NCBI RefSeq assembly: GCF_003590095.1
Contig: NC_039483.1
Coordinates: 17,236,001-17,300,000 of the forward strand
Length of the DNA: 64,000 nucleotides
Direction: 5' to 3'
DNA from: Trichoplusia ni
Lineage: Eukaryota > Arthropoda > Insecta > Lepidoptera > Noctuidae
Shown: piece by piece, positions 48,101-60,900 of the stretch
Numbering within the stretch: the first letter of the stretch is position 1
Layout: the number at the start of each line of letters is the position of its first letter
The notes under the pieces: generated by a model
Seen by the model: the letters and a program-made list of their open reading frames with translations, nothing else
What the model was told of the DNA's origin: nothing
Databases searched by the model: none
Translations under genes and position numbers: made by a program

Positions 48101-51100
48101 CCATGTGGCCCAGAACTGAGCATCGTTGAAGCATTTGGGGGAGGCTTTTGCCCAGCAATGGAGTACAGTGGGATAAAAAAATGCAAATACGGGAAAAAAG
48201 AAATTCCATATAACAAACAGTTCATTAAACACAAGTAATTGCATATAAATTAACAACTACGTGAAAAAAAGTTGTCAACTGGGTTTTAAATGATCAACGT
48301 AATTTAAAATATGATCAAATATGGGTATATATAATAAGAAAGTCGTTTTATGAATATTATAACATCTATAACTTTTAATACAAGGATATATGAAAATCGT
48401 GCAGGTATTTAGAAAGCTGTTTTATAGACTTTGGGTATTAACAATTAACATTTTGGGTTAGTCTGATGGTAATTGAATATTACACAAGCAGTTTTATGTA
48501 AAAACCTATTTGATGCTTATCCACAGCCAATTTTAATTTGAATAACACATATTGTTTTGAGAGTAATTTATCAAAATATTTGTTGTAAAAGTGCAGTTTG
48601 CGCTTTCTAAACTTCTATGCAATATTACTAAAATTCACTTGGTTAATTGAATCGTAAATTAGAATTGACATTTTTACTTAATTATATTCATCTTAATCAA
48701 AGTGATAAAACGATAACATTATTTCAATAAAGCAAGTCCGTCGAGCATAAAATTTTATCTGCATAAATAAACAATATAATAATCCTATATAAACTTAATA
48801 ATCAGAAACATATTATTATTAACTTTCTATTAATAAAACAACTCGATAAAAATAAAAGATGGTTATAAATAATAAATGTATTGTGTGATAAAGCTCAATA
48901 TTCGGATTAACACGATGATAATTTTAATTAAAGCAAACGTGAAATTAATAAGAAGAAATTATTCAAGATTTACTCCAAGGTTAGTTGGCTACGTTTCGTT
49001 AGTTTTACGATCAAATGCGTATAAAATTACCCGCCAGATTATAAACAGATTTTTCTTGTTATATAACTATAATTATAACATCACGTACACTTTGTTCAAC
49101 ATTATAATGCTTTTGTAAAGATTGTGATTAGTTCGACAAGATAATGAAGACATTATTTAAAATTTGGATAAAGATTTATGATGGTTATCTCTTAGTAATC
49201 AGTCTTTGTGTAAGCAACTCTGGGTGGTGTATGCTTTTTAGCATGATTTGATTTATTTTTGTGTGAGTTTTTAACAACGCTCGTTTTGTTGAAAAATGTA
49301 AGTAAGTAAGTCTCGTTAGTTGAGGCGATTTAAAACAACATTCAAAGTTTTCTAACAAACCTGAATACTATAGACTAAACAATATTACAAGTTTAGGAAA
49401 CAAAGCAACTAAGTAAGAAAGTAGAAGTTGAAACAATAATGAAAAAGTAGACCGCAGATTTGTACAATCATGTTCACAACAATACACACGATTTAGTACC
49501 GCATTAATAAAACGTTCACAATAGAGGAAAAGAGGTAGACCTCAAAAACTCGCACCTCATTCTCGATAATGGCGGACACGCGAAAATCACATGACATTCG
49601 CAAACCACCAGAGAAACACTTTCGCTAACAGTAACTCTTGCTTTCTATACAATCCTGGTTATGCAACTAAATATCAAAGTTGAAGACCAGTTTATAAAAT
49701 TTTGGGAAATTATACGAAGTCGGAACAAGTTGTTGAACTGGTTTTGAATTTTCATGCTTGTTAAACATCGTTATTGTGATAATATAGATGCTGTGTTTTA
49801 TGTATTCATCATGTACAACGGTTTTAACTTCTTTCGAACATTAAAGCAATGTTTGACAGTTAAACTTAACTAATGCATTGAAAAAAGTTTTTGTCATAGG
49901 TGTCTAGCGATGAATGTGTTGCTGTATAGGAATAAATGATTTACAACTGTTTTATTCATTACTTACGTGGGGTAATCCTCGGAGTGTAGACACAGCGTAT
50001 TGGTAAACAGTTCACACTTGTTAGGATCAGCAGCTGATACAGGGAGCTTCCTCGCTGGAGTTGGTCGGCGTTTGGCAATGGACTGTGGGATCGGCGAGGC
50101 TGGCTCAGGCGTAGTGCGGCGAACTGGGGGCTTCGGCTGGTAGGTACCGCGACGGAACTGAGCTCCTGAGGATTAATAAATAATAAATATAAATCTTGGG
50201 ACAACTCACACACGGTTATCTGATCCCAAGGCTAAGCAGAGCTTGTGTTATGGTAACCAGACAACTGATAAACTTACTTATATATTTCTAAATACATACA
50301 TATTATAGATAAATTACACCCAGACACAGAACAAATGATCGTGCTCATCACACAAACATTTCTTCTGGGTAGGAATCGAACCCACGACCTCCGGTATAGC
50401 AGTCAGGGTCACTAACCACTAGACCAACAGGCCAGTCAATGATTATGGATAATTGATGCTATTGGTGGGTGTTTTATCTAATATAGGCTTTAATTTTACC
50501 ACATTTGACTTAAAATTAAGAGTAAGAATCCCGTTTCCGGGCTTAAATAATTCTTCGAAAACCTATTTTTAGGACAGGAAGTCTTACATTTTTGGCTACT
50601 AATACTGAACCAAATTTTCAAAACCAACCTTTTCTATCACTATATCTGTTTAGTGCCCTCAACTTCTCAGCTACCGGCAAGTCTTGGGCCAGCGTCTGGT
50701 TCGTAGACTCTGCCATCAAGTCTAATGTTCCGTTGTCAAGTCGCGATACGTTCGTGTATTTGCTGCTTATCTTCGTCACTGACATTGGTGTTGTTGCCTC
50801 TGAAGTAGTTGTTGATGGCGTAGTTGTGTTCCTCTAGAAAAATAATTAGAAGATGTAAAGTACAGATACAAATAGAAGTGAATCTGATTGGAAGGGTTCA
50901 CATTGCCGCAAATTTGCGTTCATAAAAATTCAAATTAATTGAACATTTGGTTGATCTAAATACGAATTTGTACCATTGTGGTGTACTTACTTCATGTGTA
51001 CGGTTTGAAATATTAGTTTCTCTGTGTATCACATTCTGTACTCTGTTTCCAGTGTAAACTCTATTAGTGTGATTCCTTGGTAATATTCTACGAGATCGCA

Positions 51101-54100
51101 TGGTAGTGAGTTCTACGCCCGTTTCAAATGGTTCATCATCGTAAACCGTGTCTTCTGTGAATGATCGTCTGAGTAACTGTGGTGGTGCTGGTTCGTACGG
51201 TATTTTGACCTCTCTTGGTTCCTTCCCCGACCTGACCGCTCTTCGAATAAGATTAGCCATGTCTAAGAGTATGGGTAGCATTAGGTCTGTGGTATTGTCA
51301 TTGTTACCGAACATTGATCTCACCTGGAAACAGCAAAATGTTTTATGTAGACCAGTGTATTTGTAGATGATGGTGATGAAGAACATGATAGAGTTATGAG
51401 AGATCATGGTGAATTGAGATAAGATGGTGGTGTTATGAAATGTATAATAATGACAGACCAAGGAAAGAACCAAGAGAGAAGGCAGGTAAATGTAGAATCG
51501 AATATGAATGAAAAGAAGCATTTATTAAAATGTATAAATACAAATTGATACAAAATATTAAATACGTCGTTACGTTAATTGTATTAAATTGGATAAACAA
51601 TTGAAAACACAGGTTTGTTCTTATATTCTCACATAAAAGTAAACACTTTGACATTGCAGCTGTTTATTTTTATGAGTAATTGTTTAGATATCGCAGCTGG
51701 TCGTGCAAACTAGTTTATCATTATTATATCAAACAATGTCCATTTCACGGCCATGGGAAGGCCTAGTTCTAGTTTTTACCCATTAATGTGAGATTAATAT
51801 CGTGTGCACTACTGTTTATAACATTGTTATCTCCAACTGCGTGCTATGTTGTTTGGAGATTTTTTGACTTTCGTTAATTGTATGCCTTTTTTTAATAAAT
51901 AAATAAATGTTTTTTTTTCTATTTTTATAGCTACTAGCTATAGGTACGACTAAGTTTATTTTGGATTGTGTAGAAATCGTCATTTTTGTTATTAATTTTA
52001 GTAAGAGCAGTGTCTTTTATGGATGGACAATGCATTTCGTTAATTTATATGGCTATCTCTGTCAATGGTAGACCAACATAATATTAGACGCGAATAGAGG
52101 TACCGATAAGAGTTTCGCTTTTGTTTTATATTTCGAGTTCCCAGCCGTGAAAGCTTCTCACTCAGTTTTAAATGGTCCCACATTTGATGTGATGATTATT
52201 GCAGCCGCACGCGTGTCACAAGCGTTAAAGTAACTTATAACTTCTACTACACACGCTTCATTCGCCTTAAAGTAGAAAATAATTGGTTTCAAAACTGATA
52301 TTTTGATTACTTAATATGTGCATTTATTTATGGAAAGATATTTTTTTATTGGTATGTGTACTATTAAAAATAAGGCTATCACTGCTTCCTCTCTCCAAAA
52401 ATATTGATGTGCCCGACAGGGTCCATAATGGTTCTGTATTATTATATTTTTAAGTCCTTTATGTACATCATGGAACGCAATAAATTATTGAGTATTAAGG
52501 TTATTTTAGTGTGTGCTAAATAATTCATTTTCTTTTTCTCAGCATTCGAAGATATAGGTGGCTTCTACATATTATTAACTCTATCTAGTTTTATTGATTG
52601 ATAAGTGTTGTTGATTCACGATTCAAGAGTCACAATTATCATTTCGTCGTTCGTGACGGAACATGAATGGCGTGCGTCGTTTGTCGGGAAATCGTGTGTT
52701 TGTTTGTTCGCATGTCTGCTCATGTGTTCCTGTCGGAAACCAGGCTACATTTCGATGTCAAGGTTTTGGTATTTACATACTTCATTAGCATTAGTAGTTA
52801 TAGCTATAATTTGAACTCAGAAGTGATGTGGTTTTTTTTTTGTAAATCTTTCTTTTTTTGCTAGTCACTTGTTATTGGTATCTTTTTTAATCAACCCACA
52901 AGCTTTGGCATAAACCAGCTATTTAGCGCTAATTCTTTGGTAACAGAATCATATTAGAATTCTTTAGTTCCAGCAATGTTGATATAAAATAAGTGACGAT
53001 CAATGCATATTTCAATTCAAATACCGTGACCTCAGTCAATCACCACACAGGTTAAATAACTCGCGTAATGTAATGTTATCTTAAACGGGTTTAACGCGAT
53101 CTTGATCGATGCTGTACAGAATGCGACCGCCATGGTTTCCGATTACTTTCGTTTCGTCCACATTACGTCAAGACTTTCCCTCATGGTGCCTTATCTTAGG
53201 CCCGTCATTGCGTCAGGCGTTAAGAAAGGAGATGATTCAGATGATTTGGCAGTTTTAAGTTATGTTGGACTTCAAATCAATGGATTAATATGACTTGTTT
53301 GTGTTACTTTAAGTTCCTGTTCGTAATGCGCCGTTTTATTTTATAGATATTTCGTTACGTGAATAATATCAATGTTGTAGACAGTTTACGAGAGACTTAT
53401 CATTAGGAGATTTTTAAGTCGATAATAGATTGTTAAAACGTGCAATGTGCATGATGAGTAAGTTCAAATAAAAGAATGTTTAGCTCTGAGAAAACTCGCG
53501 AGACTGAGACCTCCGTACAAATAAGACAAATAAATAAAAAAAAAATCGTTTTACTATATATTTTCTTGACTGCAACAACTGTTTTTAGCCTTTATTTTCA
53601 CGGTTCATGAGATACAGTCTGGTGAAAAATGAACCGACAGACGGACAGACGTACCTTAATAATATGGATTCGTTTTCACCCTTTAGTCACGTACCACTAA
53701 GCCCAAAAAGAATTTGAGAATTTTGTAAGTAATTATAAAATCATAAATGTCGTCATAAAGTTATCATATCTTCATAGTTTACAAAGAATCCGCATTTAAT
53801 GATTTCTAGTTAACAAGATTAACAGCATAATGTCTCGCTACAATGGTCACCAATTAGGCAAGAAATGTCTTCGTTTACAATCTGATTAATATAGACTGTT
53901 TATCACAATGATTTATTATGCATATTGTAGAACGAAACTACCATGAAACAAATAAAAAAAATGTTTGCGAGTCTGTTACGTATGTGAATTAAAACGGCGA
54001 AATAACCAAAGAATACAGCAGATCCTTATTACGTGCAAAACTCATGTTGAATTTTCCTCCCTGGGACAGGTGAAGAAGTCAGAATCTTAACGGCTAAACT

Positions 54101-57100
54101 ACAAGAGCACTTCACACTTCACCCTTCCTTTGAATCGGATTATATTGAGGTCCCCATTTTTTTCATTCAAGAAGATGTAATCTATAACGTAGAAAATTTA
54201 ATCACTAGATTTGATCTGGAAGACTACATTAGCACCAAGGGGTGGGTTTCTGGTCGCTTTTCACTTTTTATCACTTAATTGCATTAATATTAGTTTCAAG
54301 TAATGCCTGTATCTCACTAGTGCTGGACAAGCCTTTTTGTAACAAGCTTACTATAGTATAGAAATTAACTGTGAGATTTACCAGAACTGTATTTGTCAGC
54401 CGTTGGTATACCATAAAAAAATAAAAATCGCTTCGTACTAACCTTCTTAGTATTTTCTACGATTCCCGTGTCCCACAAAGACGCATTTTCTGTTACATAT
54501 TCATCGTATAATCTTAAAATAGTTGCGAGTCAGTGAGGTGCGTCAGATTGGATGCCAGTTGCTCGAAGCCGCAACGCAGATTGCCGATATGAAAGCGTGC
54601 GTGGACCGTTTTTGATAAATCTGGCTCATCTCATGACATACCTCATATTTTAGATGTAACTTAGTATGGTATTAAAATGTTCGTTTTGGCAAGTTAATTA
54701 GTTCGCTGCAACTGTCACGCATTTTTTCGGAATATATGTATTCCTTACATATTTTTTTCTAAAATCATTAACCCTTGTGCAATATTTTGTAAGTAATTTG
54801 ACAAATCATTTAGATCGAATTAAAAAAAGAGGATTGAAAAGTACATATATCTTCACGGAAATTAAGCTCCTCACACCGATATTGCTATATTCTTAACATT
54901 AGGTTTCGTCAGTAGGTATATAACTACAGTTTAGCAGTTTAATGATCGTAGTCTTGTACAAGTAATCTTGATGTGTTAAAAGTTATGAGTTGCATACATA
55001 TTGGTTACAGTTTTGTAGTTGATGTACGATTTTATTACTTTCTGTTCTGACAATGACATACTTATGCTTCGGTGACAAATATTTTTTAGTGTGAATCAAT
55101 AATAGTTAGTTAAACCATTAATTGTTACAAGGGTACAATTAGCAACGGTAATCTTAAATAAACTGTTCTGCCTTTAAGGCTTAACTTATCTATTGTTATT
55201 TCATAGACTTTTAATTTAAAATTAACTTGTTCAGATGGGCAGATACGGCTTTTTATATGTTTTTTTACCATACCACTTCTAAATAAGTATCTCAAAAATA
55301 AGCAGCCAGATTCAAGATCCCTATGGTAACGAATTAGCTTAAAATAATTATGAACTTTCATACCCTAAATTAACGTAGAAATTATATCGAAAAAACATGA
55401 ATATTTTCCTAAAATATTAAAATGATTATGAAATAAAGTCAAGTTTTGTAAAAACACAAACTTTTTTCAACAAAAGGTTAATAGTTCACTGCACGACGCT
55501 TTACGGTACAATTAGTACCAAAAACAAAATTGCGCCAATGTTTTCAACACCTGCCATCACAATGAGGATAAATGGTCTAGATGCCGTATTTTGTCGAAAT
55601 TCTATCAAATCTGAACTCAATTCTGTAATATTGTCCATTTTATCTAATAAAAATTACTGAAGACATTAACCGATTTGGAAATTAAGTTCGTTTCAACACT
55701 GAAGAAAAGTTTTGACAAAAGATTATTTTTTGTTGCTCTATTTTTCCAATGTAAATAATAAACAAAAGACTAATCGAGACGAGTCTACAAATAAAAGGTC
55801 GTTAAAGTCTTAGATATGTTTTTCAGTTATAAATCTTGCTATTAACTAGACTTTGTTTCTATAATTAAATATATTGCAATAAAATTACGTATATAAACAT
55901 CAATACATGACTTAATACGAATGATTACTCTAAATATAACGCAATTAAAAACACTCTTATTTATTTATAGATCTAGTTTAATACTCATAAATACACATAG
56001 AAAACTACATTACCTTGAAAACTACACGTAATTAATAACAAAGAAAGTATTGTATCAACAACACACAATGGACAAGGGAAGCGTGTAAATACACTGCGGG
56101 ACACAAAAACTGACCCAGTTCCTGTATATTGGAGATCGAATGAAATCTTATTCTTGATAACGATGTCAGAACAATGAGTGAGATGGAATGTTTGTCACTT
56201 TAATAATGATTAAAGTGCACAAAAAGTTTGACAAGTGAAATTGTTCAACTTTGTTCGTATCACTTCCTATACAATAGGTTTTGTTGCAATTTCTGTTTGT
56301 AAATTGATAGTTTTATTGTGTAAACTGAAAGAGGTTTTGTTGCTTATCTTGTTGCATGTTAGTTAATTGTAAGTTTCTATTTCCGCTTGTGATTTTGGCT
56401 TAGTTAACTTTTAAAAGAACAAACGCCAATTATTTAATTAATCTCACTTGTCAACTTTAAACGATATTTTATTGGTTTACGAGGTTAAACAGCCACTAGA
56501 ATAGACCCGCTGTATAAATGTAAGCAAAGTAATATTAGAAACTGAAGCCGACGTAGTTAAAGGCAAAAGAAGAACCTTACTTATTTAACATAAATGGGTA
56601 TCAGTATCAACCACAGCATCACGATCCCGTACAATGATAGCTAGTCAGTTGCTCAATATTACCAAAACGTCAAATTGACAATTCCAACAAATTGTAAATA
56701 ACTTGAGCCACAAAACCGCACGTTTATCTATCATTTTAAGTATTTACTTTCGTTAGTTTACAAAATTGTTTGCTGTGGAATCCATATTGCTTTTCAATTA
56801 CTCTTTTCCTCGGCAATGCTATTTGAATATTTCGAAATAAGATAGGTATCTTTTAGTTAGATATTTCGATAAATTCTTGTAAGTACACTAAACCGTTTAG
56901 TTTTACGCAAGCACAATTTTGATGATCAATGTTAAAACAATTGTTACAATGCATCTGAAACATAACATAGTGTAAGTACAAGCTACACAGCTATACCTAT
57001 TCTTTACGCATGGAATCCTACACAGTCTAGGTAAACATAGATACGTGTGTATTTCCTTAAAGATACAGCTACATAACGGTGTTTCTAGCCAATTAGTTTA

Positions 57101-60100
57101 GACATAACGTCGGTTCACATGACTAATTACAACACGCTTGCACCAGAGAAACGGAAAAGTAAAAACTCGATAATTGTGCGAACTAATTCTCTCACTACAT
57201 TGTGTCGCAAAATAATCAAATAAAAATGTGGAACACTTCTGTTGGCCGACAGTGTATTATCGGGAAAACTGTGCATGCACGTTTATAATGAATTAGAGAA
57301 CTTTATGTTAAACAATAGTGTGATTGTAAGTTGGTTTGTCTCATTAGCTGTATTGTAGAAGGCTTGTTATGCGCATACTTAATTGCATATTTTCCCTGTA
57401 TAATGGATGCTACTTCCAACTCATGTGTTAACTTTATAGAGTAGTTTGAGTATGGGATACTGTTATATTTACTACTGAAATACGTAATTAGATACCCCGC
57501 ACTTACATACTCGGATCATTAATGTGGAGCGATCAAAAACTTTTGATACTTTGTTTAAAACTAAATTCAAATTCCATTTCTCTCTAATTTGTCATAGTCT
57601 TTACTTCAGAAACGGTGTTACGTTACAGCTTCAGATTCGGCATGGCATTTGGCACAGTTATAGTATTGCGTGACCAATTCTATTAACGACAGGTACACAA
57701 TACTCGAAATTTGTTAAATGTTTACTTTGTTGACGAGCGAAAGTTGATAAAAATGAAGTATAAAAGCTATGAATACAATAATAAAACAATGGACCGGTTA
57801 TAAAGGGATTTATATACCTTTTGGAATCTGCATAGATTATTGCAGCTAGGCCTGTCAGGACAAAAACAAAAAAACGTCTGAATACAGAACGCGTTTGTTT
57901 ACTTAACTTAAAAATATTTCTTAAAACGCAATATGTTGTTAATCTAATTTAAAAAAAAATACAATTAAATATGTGTCCTAATGCAATAAAGCCTTACATG
58001 ATATAATTATATCATACAAACTAAGCACGAGTTTCTCGAGTAACAAGTTGACTCAAGCAGCCATTAACTCCAACAAAGCAACATTTACAAAGCGCTTGAC
58101 TAGCGATGACAATATTGAAGTACGCCATAAACAAACGAATCGCGATGGCGACTGTCAACATTTGTGCTAACTTTCTTTAGTATATATTGTTACAGGTTTA
58201 TTTTAGCAAGTCAATGCCTTGTATAAGAGTTTTGAAAAGGTTATGATAAAATTTAATACGATAAATGAGTAGAAAAGAAAATCTGTAATGCATATTTTAT
58301 TATCAAAATCATTCATAAGTATTAACTAATTAGGGGATTTAAATATAACAGCCTCTTTGTGTTAACACAAAGTAGGTTAAATCCGAAATAGTTTGGTAAA
58401 CGCCTACACAGAAGATGTATTGTGACTAAGCTTTGGACATCAGTTACTCTTACACAGATAATATCTCTGTTAAAACTTCTGTATAAGCTTGTAATAGCAA
58501 TAAAGGACCAACAATAACACCTTAAACAGTAACGCTGCCTTCCTTAGAACTAGTGTTCGAAACTGTGAACAATTGAATAGAAAACCCACGTTTTATTCGG
58601 CAAACAAAACGAATCAATGCTCAAAATTGTAACGATTGCTGAAACAATGAATAAAAAGAAAAAGTATGTTTATTGGTCAATTGTATTATTGTTACTGCTA
58701 ACTGATATTTTATGAAAGGTTTCATTAAAATGAACGACTTTTATTGTTATTTTATGATGACAGACAATGGATATGTTTGATGTGATATGTTAAGAAATTT
58801 GTTGTATTTAATAGTCATCACTTGTGAGATATTTACGATTGAGGTAGTTTTGAATATAAATAATTGAACTCTGTAAAATAATGCCTACAAACAACTGTAC
58901 TATTTGCACAGAAAATTGGACACACGCCAGGTATTTCTTTAGTCATAAATCTGATATTCCTGGGTTCTCTGTGAGCCTAAGCTACATGCGGTTGTTTCGT
59001 ATAACACAGCACAATTAGAAACTATCGCTCTTTATTTAAACAAATGTTGTCTTTCGCACCAAATGCCTAATTTAAATATTTGTAACGATATAAACTCAGT
59101 CAACTTGCCCTATCGCTTCTTCTATCTAAACCCCGAACCTAAACGCCATCGCTAAACAAAATTAAATTGAAATTAAAAACCCCGCTAAAATAGATTTATT
59201 CTAGTTGACTTGCTGGTTTTATTCTAAACACAAAATTTACTTGACTGAATACACGAGAATAGAATAGAACCATCTAATGCCTCATTGAACGGATTAACTC
59301 TGATAGTATTGTTACGTGCTATTATATGTTTATGATAACCGTGGGATAACTTTGAAGAGAAGTATAATTTAGATTTTCTCAAACGATACATTTATTTGAC
59401 GGCATTGGTCCGGTCAATGACACACACACAATTTATTTCAAAACGCTTGTTAGATAATAATTACGATTGTTATGAACTAGTTCATTGAAACTGTAATAAT
59501 GGTTTATTTTGATTCGTAATATATGAATGAGAAGATAATGATGCATCTTTGCTATTCATGTATTGATGTTAAATGAATGATGACTAATATTTTTTTTATT
59601 AATATTGTTCAGCAGTGATAGCCTATTGCTATGCCCCTTGGACCGAAGAGTTAAAGGTCGTATGGAATATCGTTATCGTCGATGGAATATAATGAAGAAG
59701 CATTATATCTCAAGAATTTTCAGGGATATTTTAAGCATTGCCGGGCTTCTTTTCCTATGTCGGCAAAAAGAAGAATGAAATATTAAAAGTATACTTAGCA
59801 GTATTAGGTACTTGGTTACGAGCCCCATCAGACACGTATTAACCGACCTATAGACAACAAGAAACAAAAAGAAAGACGATCCATAACCTAAGCCAGAATG
59901 CAAATAACTGTCAATGTTTACAAAAAAGTAAACATTTTTTTCGTATAACCATATTTTTGTCCATTTCTTTTATCAATAAGTATCATAAACTGGTTCAAGT
60001 ATTTGATTATAGTAATAGAGGTATCTTGTATTTGCTCACAAAGTTATTAGAAGTTAGAAAAAAGGATATTACATTATACTTGCATTTTCCAAACCAACTA

Positions 60101-60613
60101 CAGTTATCTGATAATTCTTACCTGAGCTAGATTCAGCGGTGCTCTACCAGGCGGGGTGCTAACTTGGTTTGCCACGAGTGACGCAAAAGCCACCCTCTGG
60201 TTCCCCGACATAGCCCTGATAATGGGCAGAATCTGTGCAAATTTGCCCACATGATCTTTCCTCTCCAACGCCCTCAACACAGCGTCCTTTATCATACCTT
60301 CCTTAGCTCTTATCTTATTCGAAGATTTATAATTTTTTATCAAAGTTCTACGAGGTGCACTATTGTAGTCATCCAGTATATCATGGGATCGATCCTCGAA
60401 TGAGTCCAAGTTATACTGAGGTCTATGAGAATTGATCACGCCTGAAGGCTTTATTATCTTGATAGGAGGCTTCACGACTGTCTGGTACTGTCTCGACTCC
60501 TGCGCAATCATCACCTCATCAGGGTCACTGAATTCAAAGTCTCTTAGATCATCGTCTGCTTTTATGAGAACAACGATTACAACGGTAAGAAAAACTCGCG
60601 AAAAACGCGCCAT
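45154..60613 (-). CDS. Spätzle-family (neurotrophin-like) Toll ligand precursor, 8 exons, 902 aa
   Basis: Coding exons are 60122-60613, 50991-51323, 50629-50833, 49967-50165, 47895-48044, 47331-47501, 46322-46445 and 45154-46188. All junctions are GT-AG and the frame is continuous (2709 nt). The start MARFSRVFLTVVIVVLIKAD is a signal peptide. A disordered prodomain follows, with a conserved-looking block KCELFTNTLCLHSEDYP at about 393-409 and basic sites AKRR (374-377) and NRR (459-461) suited to proteolytic activation. The cystine knot spans about 479-565 with seven cysteines at 479, 516, 523, 534, 562, 563 and 565; VYNYHRLLTWD and DIFKVPTCCSC are hallmarks of Spätzle. Family members are secreted and cleaved, then bind Toll receptors in immunity, patterning or neural survival. 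Unusually, about 330 residues of Pro/Ser/Thr-rich tail follow the knot. A C-terminal extension is known in Drosophila NT1 (spz2), whose overall size is similar, but the paralogue (spz2, 3, 4 or 6) cannot be fixed here. The family call is firm. Confidence 0.88.
46322..46445 (-). other. Cystine-knot exon 7 of the Spätzle-family gene
   Basis: Encodes residues 518-558, with Cys523 and Cys534 and the segment VYNYHRLLTWD-QQNGLHMDIFK. It is bounded by a TTTCAG acceptor and a GTATAT donor. Together with exon 6 (Cys479, Cys516) and the first codons of exon 8 (TCCSC) it makes up the receptor-binding knot. Confidence 0.85.
47128..47200 (-). repeat. SINE fragment in intron 6 of the Spätzle-family gene
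   Basis: CAAGCATTCGTGGTTCACAC...AAATGCTTG followed by GGGATCGAACC (B box on the minus strand) matches the SINE near 19.1 kb. Confidence 0.5.
47595..47716. mobile_element. Decayed copy of the fold-back MITE in intron 5
   Basis: Shares GCC-GA-TAGTTTCGGGCCCAA with the core, and GTAAACCGTTATATTATTTA plus CTCACGATAGT with the right arm and end of the 9.7-kb element. Many point differences indicate age. Confidence 0.55.
48090..48173 (+). repeat. LINE (RTE-like) 3' end in intron 4 of the Spätzle-family gene
   Basis: GGGGGAGGCTTTTGCCCAGC followed by AATGGAGTACAGTGGG and an A-run matches the typical lepidopteran LINE 3' terminus, antisense to the host gene. Confidence 0.65.
50300..50437 (-). repeat. 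tRNA-derived SINE in intron 3 of the Spätzle-family gene
   Basis: On the minus strand an A box (TAGTGGTTAGTG, 50410-50421) and a B box (GGTTCGATTCC, 50372-50382) are well preserved and correctly spaced. Upstream is CTGTTGGTC. The tRNA-like fold is not complete enough for a functional tRNA. It is the best preserved SINE in the window. Confidence 0.7.
53585..53700 (+). repeat. Interspersed repeat of the GACAGACGG type
   Basis: ACGGTTCATGAGATACAGTC, ACCGACAGACGGACAGACG and a later CGTTTTCACCCTTTAGTCACGTACC follow the order of a very common lepidopteran repeat, with substitutions. Confidence 0.55.
57998..58015. repeat. 18-bp perfect AT palindrome
   Basis: ATGATATAATTATATCAT equals its reverse complement. 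It lies in AT-rich intron sequence, so chance is possible. Confidence 0.6.
58355..58372. repeat. 18-bp perfect palindrome centred on GTTAAC
   Basis: CTTTGTGTTAACACAAAG equals its reverse complement. It could bind a dimeric factor; no other support. Confidence 0.6.
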
Positions 60614-60639
60614 TATTATTTTATTTTAATCTTAGTTTG

Positions 60640-60900
60640 TTACCATTCTATATTACAATAATTATTTAATTTTAAATCATAACACTTCACAAACACATTT
60701 TTAATAAAAAATATTGTCAAAAAAGGTTAATTTTTGCGCGTTGATGTCTTTTCCGCAGCGATGCGCGCACGCAGCTCTCCGCGATTCAACTTGAAATGGT
60801 AGCGTGCGCTCCCCCACACACGCACACAAACATACTCTCTCGTGTATTTACAGGTGTCGGATAATACCGGAACTGACGACTTTCACCATCTCGAGGTCAT
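60640..60900 (-). promoter_or_regulatory. Probable promoter region of the Spätzle-family gene
   Basis: A CpG-rich island (GCGATGCGCGCACGCAGC, then CGTGCGCTCCCCCACACACG) in otherwise AT-rich DNA lies just upstream of the first coding exon. GAGAGTATG- and GTGTGTGGG-type tracts occur on the minus strand. No TATA box is seen in the expected place, so a TATA-less promoter is likely. Confidence 0.45.

Larger units (their letters stand above)
51324..60121 (-). other. 8.8-kb intron 1 of the Spätzle-family gene
   Basis: Separates the exon for the signal peptide and first part of the prodomain from the other seven exons, phase 0, with a GTAAGA donor and TTCCAG acceptor. It is AT-rich with no convincing ORF. 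Content seen: a repeat at 53585-53700, a GC-richer block near 54.53-54.62 kb, and perfect palindromes at 57998-58015 and 58355-58372. Confidence 0.65.

Noticed and set aside
50300..50437. A functional tRNA gene
   Set aside because: A and B boxes are present, but a complete acceptor stem and cloverleaf cannot be drawn; it is a tRNA-derived SINE.
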